Shown here piece by piece: positions 9,174 to 16,745 of a stretch of 64,000 bases of DNA. The translations under genes and the position numbers were made by a program. The notes below the pieces were generated by a model. The model searched no databases. It was not told where the DNA came from and saw nothing but the letters and a program-made list of their open reading frames with translations. Source of the stretch: Shewanella baltica (GTDB lineage: Bacteria; Pseudomonadota; Gammaproteobacteria; Enterobacterales; Shewanellaceae); NCBI RefSeq assembly GCF_900456975.1, contig NZ_UGYM01000002.1, positions 3,782,001 through 3,846,000 on the forward strand. Reading direction: 5' to 3'. Numbering within the stretch: the stretch's first letter is position 1; each line of letters opens with the position of its first letter.

Positions 9174-10259
9174 TTAATTCGCCTTAATATCTGGCAACTG
9201 CTGCAGGACTTCATCCGTAAAATAGGGTTCATCTTCAACCCAAAAAATGTAGTCTAGCCCTAGGTAGTTTTGTGCAAAATCCAGCAGATCAGGCACAGTA
9301 TTCTTTTTACCTGTCTTGGGATTAATCTGCCGCAAATTACCGTCTTGCACCGCCATACCTTTCACCAATGCCGCTGGATATTCTTTAATAAAGGCGTAAC
9401 TCTGTCCCATATGGCCTTTACGATATGGCATTAAATCTGGGCCACCTACGCCCATATTGAGCGCTTTGGCTTGCGCAAATAAGCCTCGCATATAGCCTTT
9501 GTCATTCCATGGTAGCCATTCGTCTGGTAAAAAGTTCAAATACACCATAGCGGTTGAATGCTGAAATGACTCAGCTAATACCTGCATGTTTTCGCCAATC
9601 GCATCGATATAGTCTTTAGGATTAAAATCACTGGGGAACGTGGTTGTTCCGTCGGCGTTTTCAGTCCCCACTTCAATTGAGCTTTCACTAAAGTTAATAC
9701 CAGTGATTTTCCCATCAAACTCTTGGCCTAGCTGGCGCACCAATTGCTGATAACGCGCACGTACTGCAGGCTCCCACATTTTGGCAGACCAACCATATTC
9801 GTCATCCGTCACAGGTTTATTGGGATCACGCTCTGGCGCGCTCAGCATGCTTTGCTTCAACACACCGCCTTGATAAATCGGATCATCGAGTAAATACTGA
9901 GGCACGTTAAACCTCGGCGTAAAAGATTTATCTTGCAGCTGGATCCACAATTTTTTGCCTATCGAATCGAGATACGCAATATCGGCCTTAATCGCGCTGA
10001 AATCATATTCGCCCTGCTTAGGCTCTAAACTGCGCCAAGTATAAACAATCTGCGCACCGCCAAAACGGGGATCGCGCAGCGCCTTGTCGGCACGAATATT
10101 TTCTCCGTTGGCCTCACGATGGTTAATGTAGATGAAGTGCTGTAACGGTTGCGACGCTGGCTGAGACTCTAATTGCCGCTCTGGTTGCAACTCTGGTTGA
10201 ATTGATGCACCGCTCGCTGCGCTCAAGAAGATACTTAGTAAAATAGTCCTTCGAAACAT
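9174..10259 (-). CDS. Putative secreted TIM-barrel (glycoside hydrolase-like) protein
   Basis: The start was placed at MFRRTILLSI because GGAG lies five bases upstream; an ATG seven codons earlier has none. The 361-residue product begins with a signal peptide (FRR, then a hydrophobic run, then AASGAS), a Gln/Pro/Glu-rich linker with repeated QPE/QPA words, and a domain with strand-helix blocks such as YTWRSLEPKQGEYDFSAI, KKLWIQLQDK and GKITGINFSESS. The W-x-x-LEP-x-x-G-x-YDFS pattern is common in clan A glycoside hydrolase-like barrels, and the Glu in NFSESS may be a catalytic acid. Substrate and family number are unknown. Confidence 0.55.
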   Translation of the reverse strand: MFRRTILLSIFLSAASGASIQPELQPERQLESQPASQPLQHFIYINHREANGENIRADKALRDPRFGGAQIVYTWRSLEPKQGEYDFSAIKADIAYLDSIGKKLWIQLQDKSFTPRFNVPQYLLDDPIYQGGVLKQSMLSAPERDPNKPVTDDEYGWSAKMWEPAVRARYQQLVRQLGQEFDGKITGINFSESSIEVGTENADGTTTFPSDFNPKDYIDAIGENMQVLAESFQHSTAMVYLNFLPDEWLPWNDKGYMRGLFAQAKALNMGVGGPDLMPYRKGHMGQSYAFIKEYPAALVKGMAVQDGNLRQINPKTGKKNTVPDLLDFAQNYLGLDYIFWVEDEPYFTDEVLQQLPDIKAN

Positions 10260-10462
10260 AAATACTCCAAACCGATGCACGCCTTATCACCTGACAAAGC
10301 TGTTAATCTGCTCATTTATTTTTTACTCAGAATCACTTCTACCACAGGCAAGCTGAGGGGCATATTAATTAAGCAGGCGAATACAAAGTGTTACTTAACT
10401 GCCCACCTTAATTAGCATTTAAAAAACAAAAAGACTCAGTCATTGCATTAATCACACCCAAT

Positions 10463-10500
10463 AAAAAAGGGAATAAACCTGAGTTCATTCCCTTTAAAGG
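10463..10500 (-). terminator. Terminator downstream of dbpA
   Basis: On the minus strand AAAGGGAAT pairs with ATTCCCTTT and a T6 run follows, about 45 bases after the dbpA stop. Confidence 0.8.
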
Positions 10501-10542
10501 TGAAGTGAATTAAATCGAGGTACGATTCAACTCAAGCTAAGC

Positions 10543-11952
10543 TTACTTCATTGGCCAAGCGCGGTAAGATTTACCTTTAATGCGGCCGCCAGTAATTTTG
10601 TTCAGTGCTTTCTTGGCAACCTTACGATTAACGGCCACATAGGCGCGGTAATCGGTCACTTGGATTTTACCCACCTGCGAGCCTTCGATACCGTTTTCGC
10701 CCGTCAGCGCGCCTAAGATATCCCCTGGACGCAGTTTTTCCTTCTTACCGCCATCGATCTGCAGAGTGATCATGGTTGGCGCTGCAGGCGTGTTGCCGAG
10801 CAGGCTTTCTGATGGTAGTGATTCGCTGGTGATTTCGCGCTCTAAATACTCTTCTAACAAGGCAATTTTGTAACCGTCTTGGTCGTTATAGAAGGTATAA
10901 GCGGCGCCTTTACTGCCCGCGCGGCCAGTACGACCGATACGGTGAATGTGCACTTCGGTGTCGTAGGCGACGTGATAGTTAAACACGGCATCCAGTGCAT
11001 CGATATCTAAACCACGGGCGGCAACGTCGGTCGCCACTAATACACAGGCACTCTTATTAGCAAATTGCAGCAGGGTTTCGTCCCTGTCTCTTTGCTCTAA
11101 ATCACCGTGCAAAGCCAATACGCTGAAGCCTAAGCCTTCAAGCTCATCGGCCACTTTTTGGGTTTCGCGTTTAGTGTTACAGAACACCACAGCGCTTTCA
11201 GGCTTATGTTCTAACAACAATAATTGCAGCGCTTGCATGCGCGCCTTGTCATCGTCTAAGTGATAAAAATGTTGGGCGATGCTTAAGCTGTCGTGATTAC
11301 CTTCAACTTTAACCATGCTTGGGTCATACATGATTTGCTTAGCAATCGATTGAATTTGCTCCGGGAACGTCGCGCTGAATAGCAACGTCTGACGCTCACG
11401 TGGCGCTTGTTCGATGATCGCATCGAGGGCGGGTTGGAAACCCATTTCTAACATGCGATCGGCTTCATCGAGTACTAACATGTTGAGATTGCTTAAATCT
11501 AAGCGATTGCGATCTAAGTGATCGACGATACGACCAGGCGTACCCACAATAATGTGTGCGCCGTGTTCCAGAGAGCCAACCTGTGGCCCCATAGGCACGC
11601 CGCCGCAAAGTGTCAGTACTTTAACGTTATGAATACCACGGGCAAGGGTACGGATTTCCTGCGCCACTTGGTCGGCCAACTCGCGGGTTGGGCATAATAC
11701 TAAAGTTTGAATACGAAAGCGTTTAACGTCTAACTTGTTCAGTAATCCTAAGCCGAAGGCGGCCGTTTTACCCGAGCCAGTTTTACCCTGACCTATCACA
11801 TCCTGCCCCGCTAAAATGGGTGGCAAACTTTGCGCCTGAATTGGCGTCATCTCGTTGTAGCCCATAGAAGAAAGGTTCTCAAGCAGTTCGGGTTTTAGCT
11901 TAAGAGTCGAAAAAGCCATTGATGGATTAGGCTTAGTATCAGAGTTGCTCAA
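10543..11952 (-). CDS. dbpA: DEAD-box RNA helicase DbpA
   Basis: A 469-residue helicase with motifs GKTGSGKTAAFG, PTRELADQ, DEADRMLEMG, SATFP and [10 protein letters not shown], plus the C-terminal DbpA RNA-binding domain (IDGGKKEKLRPGDILGALTGENG, KITGGRIKGKSYRAW). That domain targets hairpin 92 of 23S rRNA in Escherichia coli, where DbpA helps late large-subunit assembly. The reading frame starts at a TTG that has AGGA eight bases upstream; the next in-frame ATG (MAFSTLKL) lacks a ribosome site. It is monocistronic and followed by a terminator. Confidence 0.93.
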   Translation of the reverse strand: MSNSDTKPNPSMAFSTLKLKPELLENLSSMGYNEMTPIQAQSLPPILAGQDVIGQGKTGSGKTAAFGLGLLNKLDVKRFRIQTLVLCPTRELADQVAQEIRTLARGIHNVKVLTLCGGVPMGPQVGSLEHGAHIIVGTPGRIVDHLDRNRLDLSNLNMLVLDEADRMLEMGFQPALDAIIEQAPRERQTLLFSATFPEQIQSIAKQIMYDPSMVKVEGNHDSLSIAQHFYHLDDDKARMQALQLLLLEHKPESAVVFCNTKRETQKVADELEGLGFSVLALHGDLEQRDRDETLLQFANKSACVLVATDVAARGLDIDALDAVFNYHVAYDTEVHIHRIGRTGRAGSKGAAYTFYNDQDGYKIALLEEYLEREITSESLPSESLLGNTPAAPTMITLQIDGGKKEKLRPGDILGALTGENGIEGSQVGKIQVTDYRAYVAVNRKVAKKALNKITGGRIKGKSYRAWPMK

Positions 11953-12164
11953 GGTGAATATCCTGTGGTGGGTAACGAAGCGGCTGCTAGGTTACTGAAA
12001 TTGCGTTACTTATCGATTTAACTGGTCTATCAAGATTCAGGCTAGCTTGAGTTAAGAATAAAGCGCTAGGCTCGCTCAACCCAAAAGCATGGCTATTGTA
12101 GCAACAAAGCGCGGCTTTTGCCTCAAGTCCTTAAGCAATAGAAATAGCGGGCGTGAACAGCAAC

Positions 12165-12193
12165 AAAAAAGCCCTGTAGGAATACAGGGCTTA
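12165..12193 (-). terminator. Terminator downstream of the pirin gene
   Basis: On the minus strand AAGCCCTGTA pairs with TACAGGGCTT around a four-base loop and ends in T6, about 55 bases after the pirin stop. Confidence 0.85.
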
Positions 12194-12246
12194 GGGCTAA
12201 TTTAGGTTTGGGTTTAGAATTAGCTCAGCGCGGCTGATTTAACAAA

Positions 12247-13104
12247 TTACGCGATTTGGCCGAAACGCCCTTCTTGATAATCGCGAATCGCCTGCTGAAT
12301 TTCCGCTTGGGTGTTCATTACAAATGGACCCATCTGGACGATTTTTTCACGGATAGGTTTACCGGCAAACAGTAGCATCCCAGCGCCGCGCTCATCGGCT
12401 TTAAGCTTAAGCACACTTTGACTATCGACCACTAAAAACTCGCCCTCATGGTATGACCACTGTGAATCTTCACCCTTGCTTAAGTCACCTTGGTACAAGT
12501 ACAAGGCGACAAACTCATGTTGAGACAAATCAAGCGTGGCCTCAGCGTTTGGCGCTAGGCTCAAATCAGCAATGGCAGCCTCACCCGCTAATCCTTGGAT
12601 AGCCGCACTAATCAGTGGTTGATCTTTAAAGCCCCAATCACCCGCTAAGGCTTTTAAGCTAGCGCCAGTGTTATTGGTCGCTTCAACGCTCGCGCTACCC
12701 GCAGTATCTTGATACTTCGCTGGACGCAGCTTGTCTTTGGCGGGCATGTTGACCCAAATTTGGAATCCATGCAGACCATCGACAGCATCGGCCAGCGGCA
12801 TTTCAGAGTGCACTACTCCGAACCCCGTACTCATCCACTGCACATCGCCGGCACGAATCGCCTTCACATTGCCCATTTGGTCACGGTGCTCAAAACCGCC
12901 CTTACGAATATAAGTGAACGTCTCCATTCCGCGATGGGGATGTGCAGGGAAACCGCCAATAAAGTCTTGTTCATCATCGGATTTTATTTCGTCGATCATC
13001 AAGAAAGGATCAAATTTAGTCGTCACAAAATCGGCGACACGGCGAATATTGACCCCATCACCATCCATCGCGGCTTTAGCGGAAAACTGACTTAATACTT
13101 TCAT
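12247..13104 (-). CDS. Pirin family protein (bicupin, quercetinase-like)
   Basis: The start was set at MKVLSQFSAK, with AGGAG seven bases upstream; the frame stays open 59 codons further but without a matching ribosome site. The 285-residue product has the pirin metal-binding signature FPAHPHRGMETFTY, then GFEHRDQMGN and the HSEM histidine (VVHSEMP), and ends with the pirin C-terminal cupin (GAGMLLFAGKPIREKIVQMGPFVMNT). Bacterial pirins are cytosolic metal cupins; some oxidise quercetin in vitro. The natural substrate is unknown. It is the chromosomal gene bordering the accessory patch at 13.3-15.8 kb. Confidence 0.88.
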   Translation of the reverse strand: MKVLSQFSAKAAMDGDGVNIRRVADFVTTKFDPFLMIDEIKSDDEQDFIGGFPAHPHRGMETFTYIRKGGFEHRDQMGNVKAIRAGDVQWMSTGFGVVHSEMPLADAVDGLHGFQIWVNMPAKDKLRPAKYQDTAGSASVEATNNTGASLKALAGDWGFKDQPLISAAIQGLAGEAAIADLSLAPNAEATLDLSQHEFVALYLYQGDLSKGEDSQWSYHEGEFLVVDSQSVLKLKADERGAGMLLFAGKPIREKIVQMGPFVMNTQAEIQQAIRDYQEGRFGQIA

Positions 13105-13315
13105 TGCTGCTCTCCTATCGGTTGAGCAAAGCGGTGCATGAAAAGCCAAGATCATACGGCTAAGACAAGACGCAAACGCTTTGCTGATGGAGGCAGAATA
13201 ACAAGGAAGTTTACAAAAGAATAACGCGAAATCACGGCCTAAACATTCGATAAAATAGAACGGTAGGCAGTTGATATCCACTCACACAGGTTGGCCATAG
13301 CATTGACTCGTCGAC

Positions 13316-13435
13316 TCACAGACTGTCCGTTCTTGGATGCTCGACCGCCCTGTCTGATGTGAAAGGATTCACAAATGCCGCGATGGCATGGACGCCAAAG
13401 AGCGGCCATCGGGCGGTCGCCTCGCTAATCACCAT
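13316..13435 (-). CDS. Candidate 39-codon small ORF on a complex palindrome
   Basis: An ATG with GGTGA three bases upstream opens a 39-codon frame (begins MVISEATARWPL, ends EHPRTDSL). I do not recognise the peptide. The frame coincides with an unusual nested inverted repeat (13342-13419), so its openness could be a by-product of structured DNA. It points toward the pirin gene 211 bases downstream and follows the attC-like site at 13557. Treat as a weak candidate. Confidence 0.25.
   Translation of the reverse strand: MVISEATARWPLFGVHAIAAFVNPFTSDRAVEHPRTDSL
13342..13419. repeat. Nested inverted repeat able to form a three-way junction
   Basis: An outer 9-bp stem CGACCGCCC (13342-13350) pairs with GGGCGGTCG (13411-13419). 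It encloses two hairpins: TGTGAA/TTCACA with an AGGA loop (13358-13373), and CGATGGC/GCCATCG (13381-13411). All arms are perfect. The shape resembles a folded RNA or a recombination or transposition signal, but I cannot name it. Confidence 0.7.
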
Positions 13436-13556
13436 GGCTCACCGTTTTGGCTTTAGCGTAACCTGTAGATTTAAAAGACATACGCAACACACTTTTTGGA
13501 CGAAAGCTTCTTAGTGCGAATACTCTAATATGTAACTTTCGGATTAAGATTTCTAT

Positions 13557-13616
13557 GGGTAACGCTCGCCATCAGCCGAGCGATGTACGAGCGTCGGTTG
13601 CATGGCATTGTTATAG
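13557..13616 (-). repeat. attC-like site 1 (end of the SDR/Ada-like segment)
   Basis: Read on the plus strand: TAAC (13560-13563), spacer, GCCAT, CAG, CCGA, an apical segment, TCGG, TTGC, ATGGC, ATT, GTTATAG. GCCAT/ATGGC and CCGA/TCGG pair, with three unpaired bases opposite four (CAG versus TTGC), as in the extrahelical-base architecture of integron attC sites. TAAC/GTTA form the outer R boxes. The stop codon of the Ada-like gene lies inside the R box, as is frequent for cassettes. Confidence 0.6.
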
Positions 13617-14453
13617 CGCAACCGGTTCATCACGCATTTTTTCCCATGTTTGAACCATCAGCTTCTTGGTTGGTCCCCAGCGATACCCCCCCAGCGCGCC
13701 ACTTTGCTGGATAACCCGGTGACAGGGGATCAGCAAAGCAACTGGATTTGCTCCAATAGCGTTACCAACAGCCCTTGCAGACCTAGGTGCGCCGAGTGAT
13801 CTGGCGACTTCGGCATAGCTGGCCACAGCGCCCGGTGGTATTTTCAACAAAGCACGCCACACGGCGATCTGGAAATTTGTCCCTGTCACATGGAGCGACA
13901 GCGGACCTTGCCCGGAAGCTGTGTCACTGCTAAAAAAGGCATCAATAGCGTGTCGCGTAGATGCCAAATTTTCTCTGATCGAACTAAGAGGCCAATCGTT
14001 ATGCAAGTCATCCAGTAACTCTTCCATGCTATTGAAGTCCATAAACGCTGCCCGGCAAACACCACGCAGGGTTACAGCCACAAACATGGGCCCCAGTGGG
14101 GTCGGATGGACTCCATACTCGATCTGTACGTCCTTACCTCGATTTTTATACTCGCCAGGTGTGACGGCTTCCAGCTGCACAAAGTGATCATGCAACCTTG
14201 AACTGCCGCTTAATCCAAGCTCATGTGAGACATCAAGCAAGGAGCGGGAATTATCCAGCAATCCTTTGCCCCGCTCCAATGTCAGGACCTGTAAAAAGCG
14301 CTTCGGCGTAGTACCTGCCCAACGACAAAACAGCCTTTGAAAGTGATAAGGACTCAGATGCACATGGGCGGCTATCTCTTCAAGGCTAGGCTGATCAATT
14401 GCCCGCTCAACCAAATAGGCCATAGCGCTTGCGATTCGGTCATAGTCTGACAT
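13611..14453 (-). CDS. Ada-like AraC-type regulator / methylated-DNA-cysteine methyltransferase
   Basis: A 280-residue fusion. The N-terminal AraC-type helix-turn-helix (about residues 1-105; SLEEIAAHVHLSPYHFQRLFCRWAGTTPKRF) is joined to an O6-alkylguanine-DNA alkyltransferase with the active-site motif IPCHRVI near residue 245 and the FQIAVWRALLKIPPG block. It lacks the zinc-cysteine phosphotriester domain of full Ada, so it would repair O6-methylguanine but not sense phosphotriesters in the Ada way. The ATG start has GAGAGG upstream; a TTG five codons earlier is the alternative. It starts 11 bases after the SDR stop on the same strand. Its stop codon is embedded in an attC-like site, pointing to an acquired cassette. 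Confidence 0.85.
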   Translation of the reverse strand: MSDYDRIASAMAYLVERAIDQPSLEEIAAHVHLSPYHFQRLFCRWAGTTPKRFLQVLTLERGKGLLDNSRSLLDVSHELGLSGSSRLHDHFVQLEAVTPGEYKNRGKDVQIEYGVHPTPLGPMFVAVTLRGVCRAAFMDFNSMEELLDDLHNDWPLSSIRENLASTRHAIDAFFSSDTASGQGPLSLHVTGTNFQIAVWRALLKIPPGAVASYAEVARSLGAPRSARAVGNAIGANPVALLIPCHRVIQQSGALGGYRWGPTKKLMVQTWEKMRDEPVAL

Positions 14454-14464
14454 GGGCCGGCCTC

Positions 14465-15229
14465 TCAAACACGATTTATAGATACACCGCCATCGACCAG
14501 CATTGCAGATCCCGTGGTGAAGCTGGAGGCATCGGAGGCAAGGTACAAGGCAGATTGGGCAATTTCATCTGGTGTCGCCATACGCTTAAGAGCATGCAGA
14601 TTATGCACAAATGCCAATGCTTCTGGCGTATTGGCAAACTCACGTCCTGCCGGCGTATCAGTACCACCGGGCAAAAGGGCATTGACCCGGATATTCTGGG
14701 GGCCGTGCTCGGATGCCAGCACCTGAGTAAGTCCAATCAATCCCGCCTTACTGGCTGCGTAGGCTGCCATGCCTGGCATACCTGCGGTGTAACCAACGAA
14801 GGTAGAGGTGAAAATTAACGAACCTCCTTTTCGGGCAGCCATGGCAGGCAACTGGTACTTTGCGCCCAAAAATGCGCTGGTTAAGTTGATCGCAATAACT
14901 TGATTCCAGTCCGTGAGCGACATCTCCGGGACAGGGCCCATAGCACCCAGAATGGCAGCATTGTTAAAAGCGATATCCAGGCCTCCAAAGTGGCTTACTG
15001 CCTTATCTACCAAAGCCTTGGCAAAAGCTTCTTCGCTAACATCACCGGCAAGCGCCAGTGCCTGCCCACCTTCCGTGATGATTAAGTCCACCAGGTCATC
15101 AAGCTCCTTCTGTCGCCTTGCAGCCACCACTACGGCAGCACCTTCTCTGGCAAAAAGCTTCGCGGCTGCGTAACCAATGCCGGTACTGGCACCGGTAACA
15201 ATAGCGACTTTGTTGGCAAGTATGTTCAT
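14465..15229 (-). CDS. SDR family NAD(P)-dependent oxidoreductase
   Basis: A classical 254-residue short-chain dehydrogenase with cofactor motif TGASTGIG (residues 13-20), NNAA near residue 88, catalytic Ser in the TSTFVG segment and YAASK near residue 156, ending in GSAMLVDGG. The Arg pair after the second strand (AARRQ) suggests NADP(H) preference. The substrate is unknown. The ATG has AGAGG upstream. It is followed closely by the Ada-like gene, and both lie between two attC-like palindromes, so this may be a two-gene cassette about 1.8 kb long. Confidence 0.85.
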   Translation of the reverse strand: MNILANKVAIVTGASTGIGYAAAKLFAREGAAVVVAARRQKELDDLVDLIITEGGQALALAGDVSEEAFAKALVDKAVSHFGGLDIAFNNAAILGAMGPVPEMSLTDWNQVIAINLTSAFLGAKYQLPAMAARKGGSLIFTSTFVGYTAGMPGMAAYAASKAGLIGLTQVLASEHGPQNIRVNALLPGGTDTPAGREFANTPEALAFVHNLHALKRMATPDEIAQSALYLASDASSFTTGSAMLVDGGVSINRV

Positions 15230-15340
15230 CGTTATTCCTCTAGGGTCTGCTTGCTATAAAAGGGCATCTGCCCGAACAGAAGCTATATTAGGAGGCGAAA
15301 TAATTACTGCCGACCCGAATCTTGCTGTATTTCAATTGCG

Positions 15341-15395
15341 CTATAACGCCCAAAGCCGCTGCGCGGTACACGTCAGTTGCCTTTGTTTGTTATAT
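15341..15395 (-). repeat. attC-like site 2 (end of the small membrane protein cassette)
   Basis: Plus-strand order: CTATAAC, GCC, CAAAG, CCG, CTG, an apical segment of 12, CAG, TTGC, CTTTG, TTT, GTTATA. CTATAAC/GTTATA, CAAAG/CTTTG and CTG/CAG pair, with three bases (CCG) opposite four (TTGC). This is the same layout and even the same TTGC bulge, eight bases from the R box, as site 1. It begins 19 bases after the stop of the 62-residue gene at 15414. Confidence 0.7.
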
Positions 15396-15413
15396 ACCTT
15401 GCGTAAAAACTTA

Positions 15414-15602
15414 TCAGGCTTTTGATTTGCCATTTTTTGCCAATAAAAATAAGCCAGTTATTGGCGCAAAAAACCATCCCATAAAAAACCATAACCAAGC
15501 ACTTCGTTTAGTATTTTGTGCCCAATGAGCGCAAAAAATACCAAATAGGAATTGAACCAAGCTAACCGTTGCGTAGGCATTTTCTGCAAAACTAACTTCC
15601 AT
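15414..15602 (-). CDS. Small hydrophobic membrane protein, cassette-type
   Basis: A 62-residue protein with two likely membrane segments: VSLVQFLFGIFCAHWA (about 14-29) and AWLWFFMGWFFAPITGLFLL (about 35-54), ending in a basic NGKSKA tail. The pattern Y-A-T-V-x-L-V-Q-F...F-C-A-x-W-A-Q-N-T-x-R-x-x-W-L-W-F-F is one I associate with small hypothetical proteins in integron arrays and elsewhere. No function is known. The gene sits between two attC-like sites on the minus strand with little spare sequence, which fits a single-gene cassette. Confidence 0.6.
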   Translation of the reverse strand: MEVSFAENAYATVSLVQFLFGIFCAHWAQNTKRSAWLWFFMGWFFAPITGLFLLAKNGKSKA

Positions 15603-15630
15603 TTAAAAAGTACTCCTAATCTCATTGGTA

Positions 15631-15723
15631 TATAACGTCTTAGTATTTATGCGCTGCGCTGTTTACCTCATTAGGCCGGTGAAAACGCGCACAGTTAACT
15701 GATTGTATTGCAAAGAAGTTATC
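15631..15723 (-). repeat. Degenerate attC-like site 0
   Basis: On the plus strand TATAAC (15631-15636) and GTTATC (15718-15723) form outer boxes, TCTT pairs with AAGA inside them, and a TTGC lies six bases before the right box, as in sites 1 and 2 (eight bases there). Inner pairing is poor and the apical part is longer. This could be an eroded attC or an attI-like left boundary. Confidence rests mainly on position and the shared boxes. Confidence 0.35.
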
Positions 15724-16288
15724 AGCTTTACTTTAAATACGCACCTAGAAAAACGCTCATGCGCGTTTTTCAAACCTAACACCCACTTAATTAAATATGC
15801 AAGACATTGATTTTGATAGAATTAACTTGAGAAAAAATGAGAAGACGCGCACAAGTGCAGGATAAAAATCGTTCAAAATCCTTATGATTTGAATACGACT
15901 GTATAATTATCCAGTTTTTTGATGGGCAGTAGTGAATTACATCACACAGGCGTAACGATGAAAATGTCTAAGACAGAAAGTACGTTCGTTATAGCTCTAC
16001 TGACAACTTGTTAACTCGTTTTGGGGCAATAACTTTTTAGCTGAACGAACAGCCAAAGGGTTAGTGTAGATTGGTATTGTTGCACCAGTGACCTTCTAAA
16101 ACAGGAATGCTCTAGTTGAGTCCTCAGGGATACTTCTTTTAAAAGAAATAGGCGGCGAGTCACTGGGAAACAATAACAATTCATGCTGCACAACTGACGA
16201 GACCGTTATCTTGAATGGTTAGCCAAGCTTTAGAATGTGACCTTAAAAGTGGTCACATTCAGATTCTCACTTGAATTGAATCTTCAAC
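15724..16288. other. Non-coding stretch at the edge of the accessory patch
   Basis: I see no supportable gene. An AAAAACGC/GCGTTTTT hairpin lies at 15749-15770, followed by ACCTAAC (15774-15780), which matches the integron RYYYAAC box but has no partner. A 60-codon minus-strand frame at 16011-16193 looks random. The region is A+T-rich compared with its neighbours and may be an eroded cassette or insertion remnant. Confidence 0.4.
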
Positions 16289-16492
16289 CTAATCCGGTTT
16301 AAATACGCCGATTACAGCGCCGGTGGCTTTTTCTGTGACCTTTTCATCGGTTTGCTGTTCACGGTAATCACACTCAGTACATTCAACGGTTTCGATGCCG
16401 TTTTCCTTGTAGAGTAAAATGCTGTCTTTGGCGCTGCATTTTGGGCACTTAGCACCGGCTACGAAACGCTTTTTGATTTTAGTGTTTGTCAT
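16289..16492 (-). CDS. yheV: YheV family zinc-ribbon protein
   Basis: The 67-residue product from MTNTKIKKRF matches the YheV family: RFVAGAKCPKCSAKDS, then VECTECDYREQQ, ending IGVFKPD. Four cysteines (CPKC and CTEC) form the zinc ribbon. The start was chosen at the ATG because the longer frame begins with an unsupported TTG; the Escherichia coli homologue is 66 residues. Function is unknown. It is divergent from yheS, as expected from the yheV...yheS neighbourhood of enterobacteria. Confidence 0.85.
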   Translation of the reverse strand: MTNTKIKKRFVAGAKCPKCSAKDSILLYKENGIETVECTECDYREQQTDEKVTEKATGAVIGVFKPD

Positions 16493-16745
16493 AATAGATA
16501 GAGGACCAGATAGCAGGGCCAAGGGACTCGGCCGAAGAAATTGCCGCTATTTTGCCACACTGATGATTGAATACCAGCGTTACCTGAAAGTATGAGGCCT
16601 TAGGTCGATGTGATGCAATTCGCTGAAGATCGTCCTGAAAAGTCGAATAATTGTCCGAGTTATCGGGTCAGGCTGTGGTTTGAAACTGGGTTGTACGCTA
16701 TTATCTGTGCCCTGACGAATTCACGTTCTAACCAAGTTGTAGTCA

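Noticed and set aside
13557..13616. Ordinary terminator of the Ada-like gene
   Set aside because: No T tract follows, the stems are interrupted by an asymmetric bulge, and the same layout recurs at 15341.
13281..15800. Integron integrase gene
   Set aside because: No tyrosine recombinase motifs were found in the window.
16011..16193. 60-codon frame or transposase remnant
   Set aside because: Both strands were read for transposase-like residues, but stops are frequent and no motif held up.
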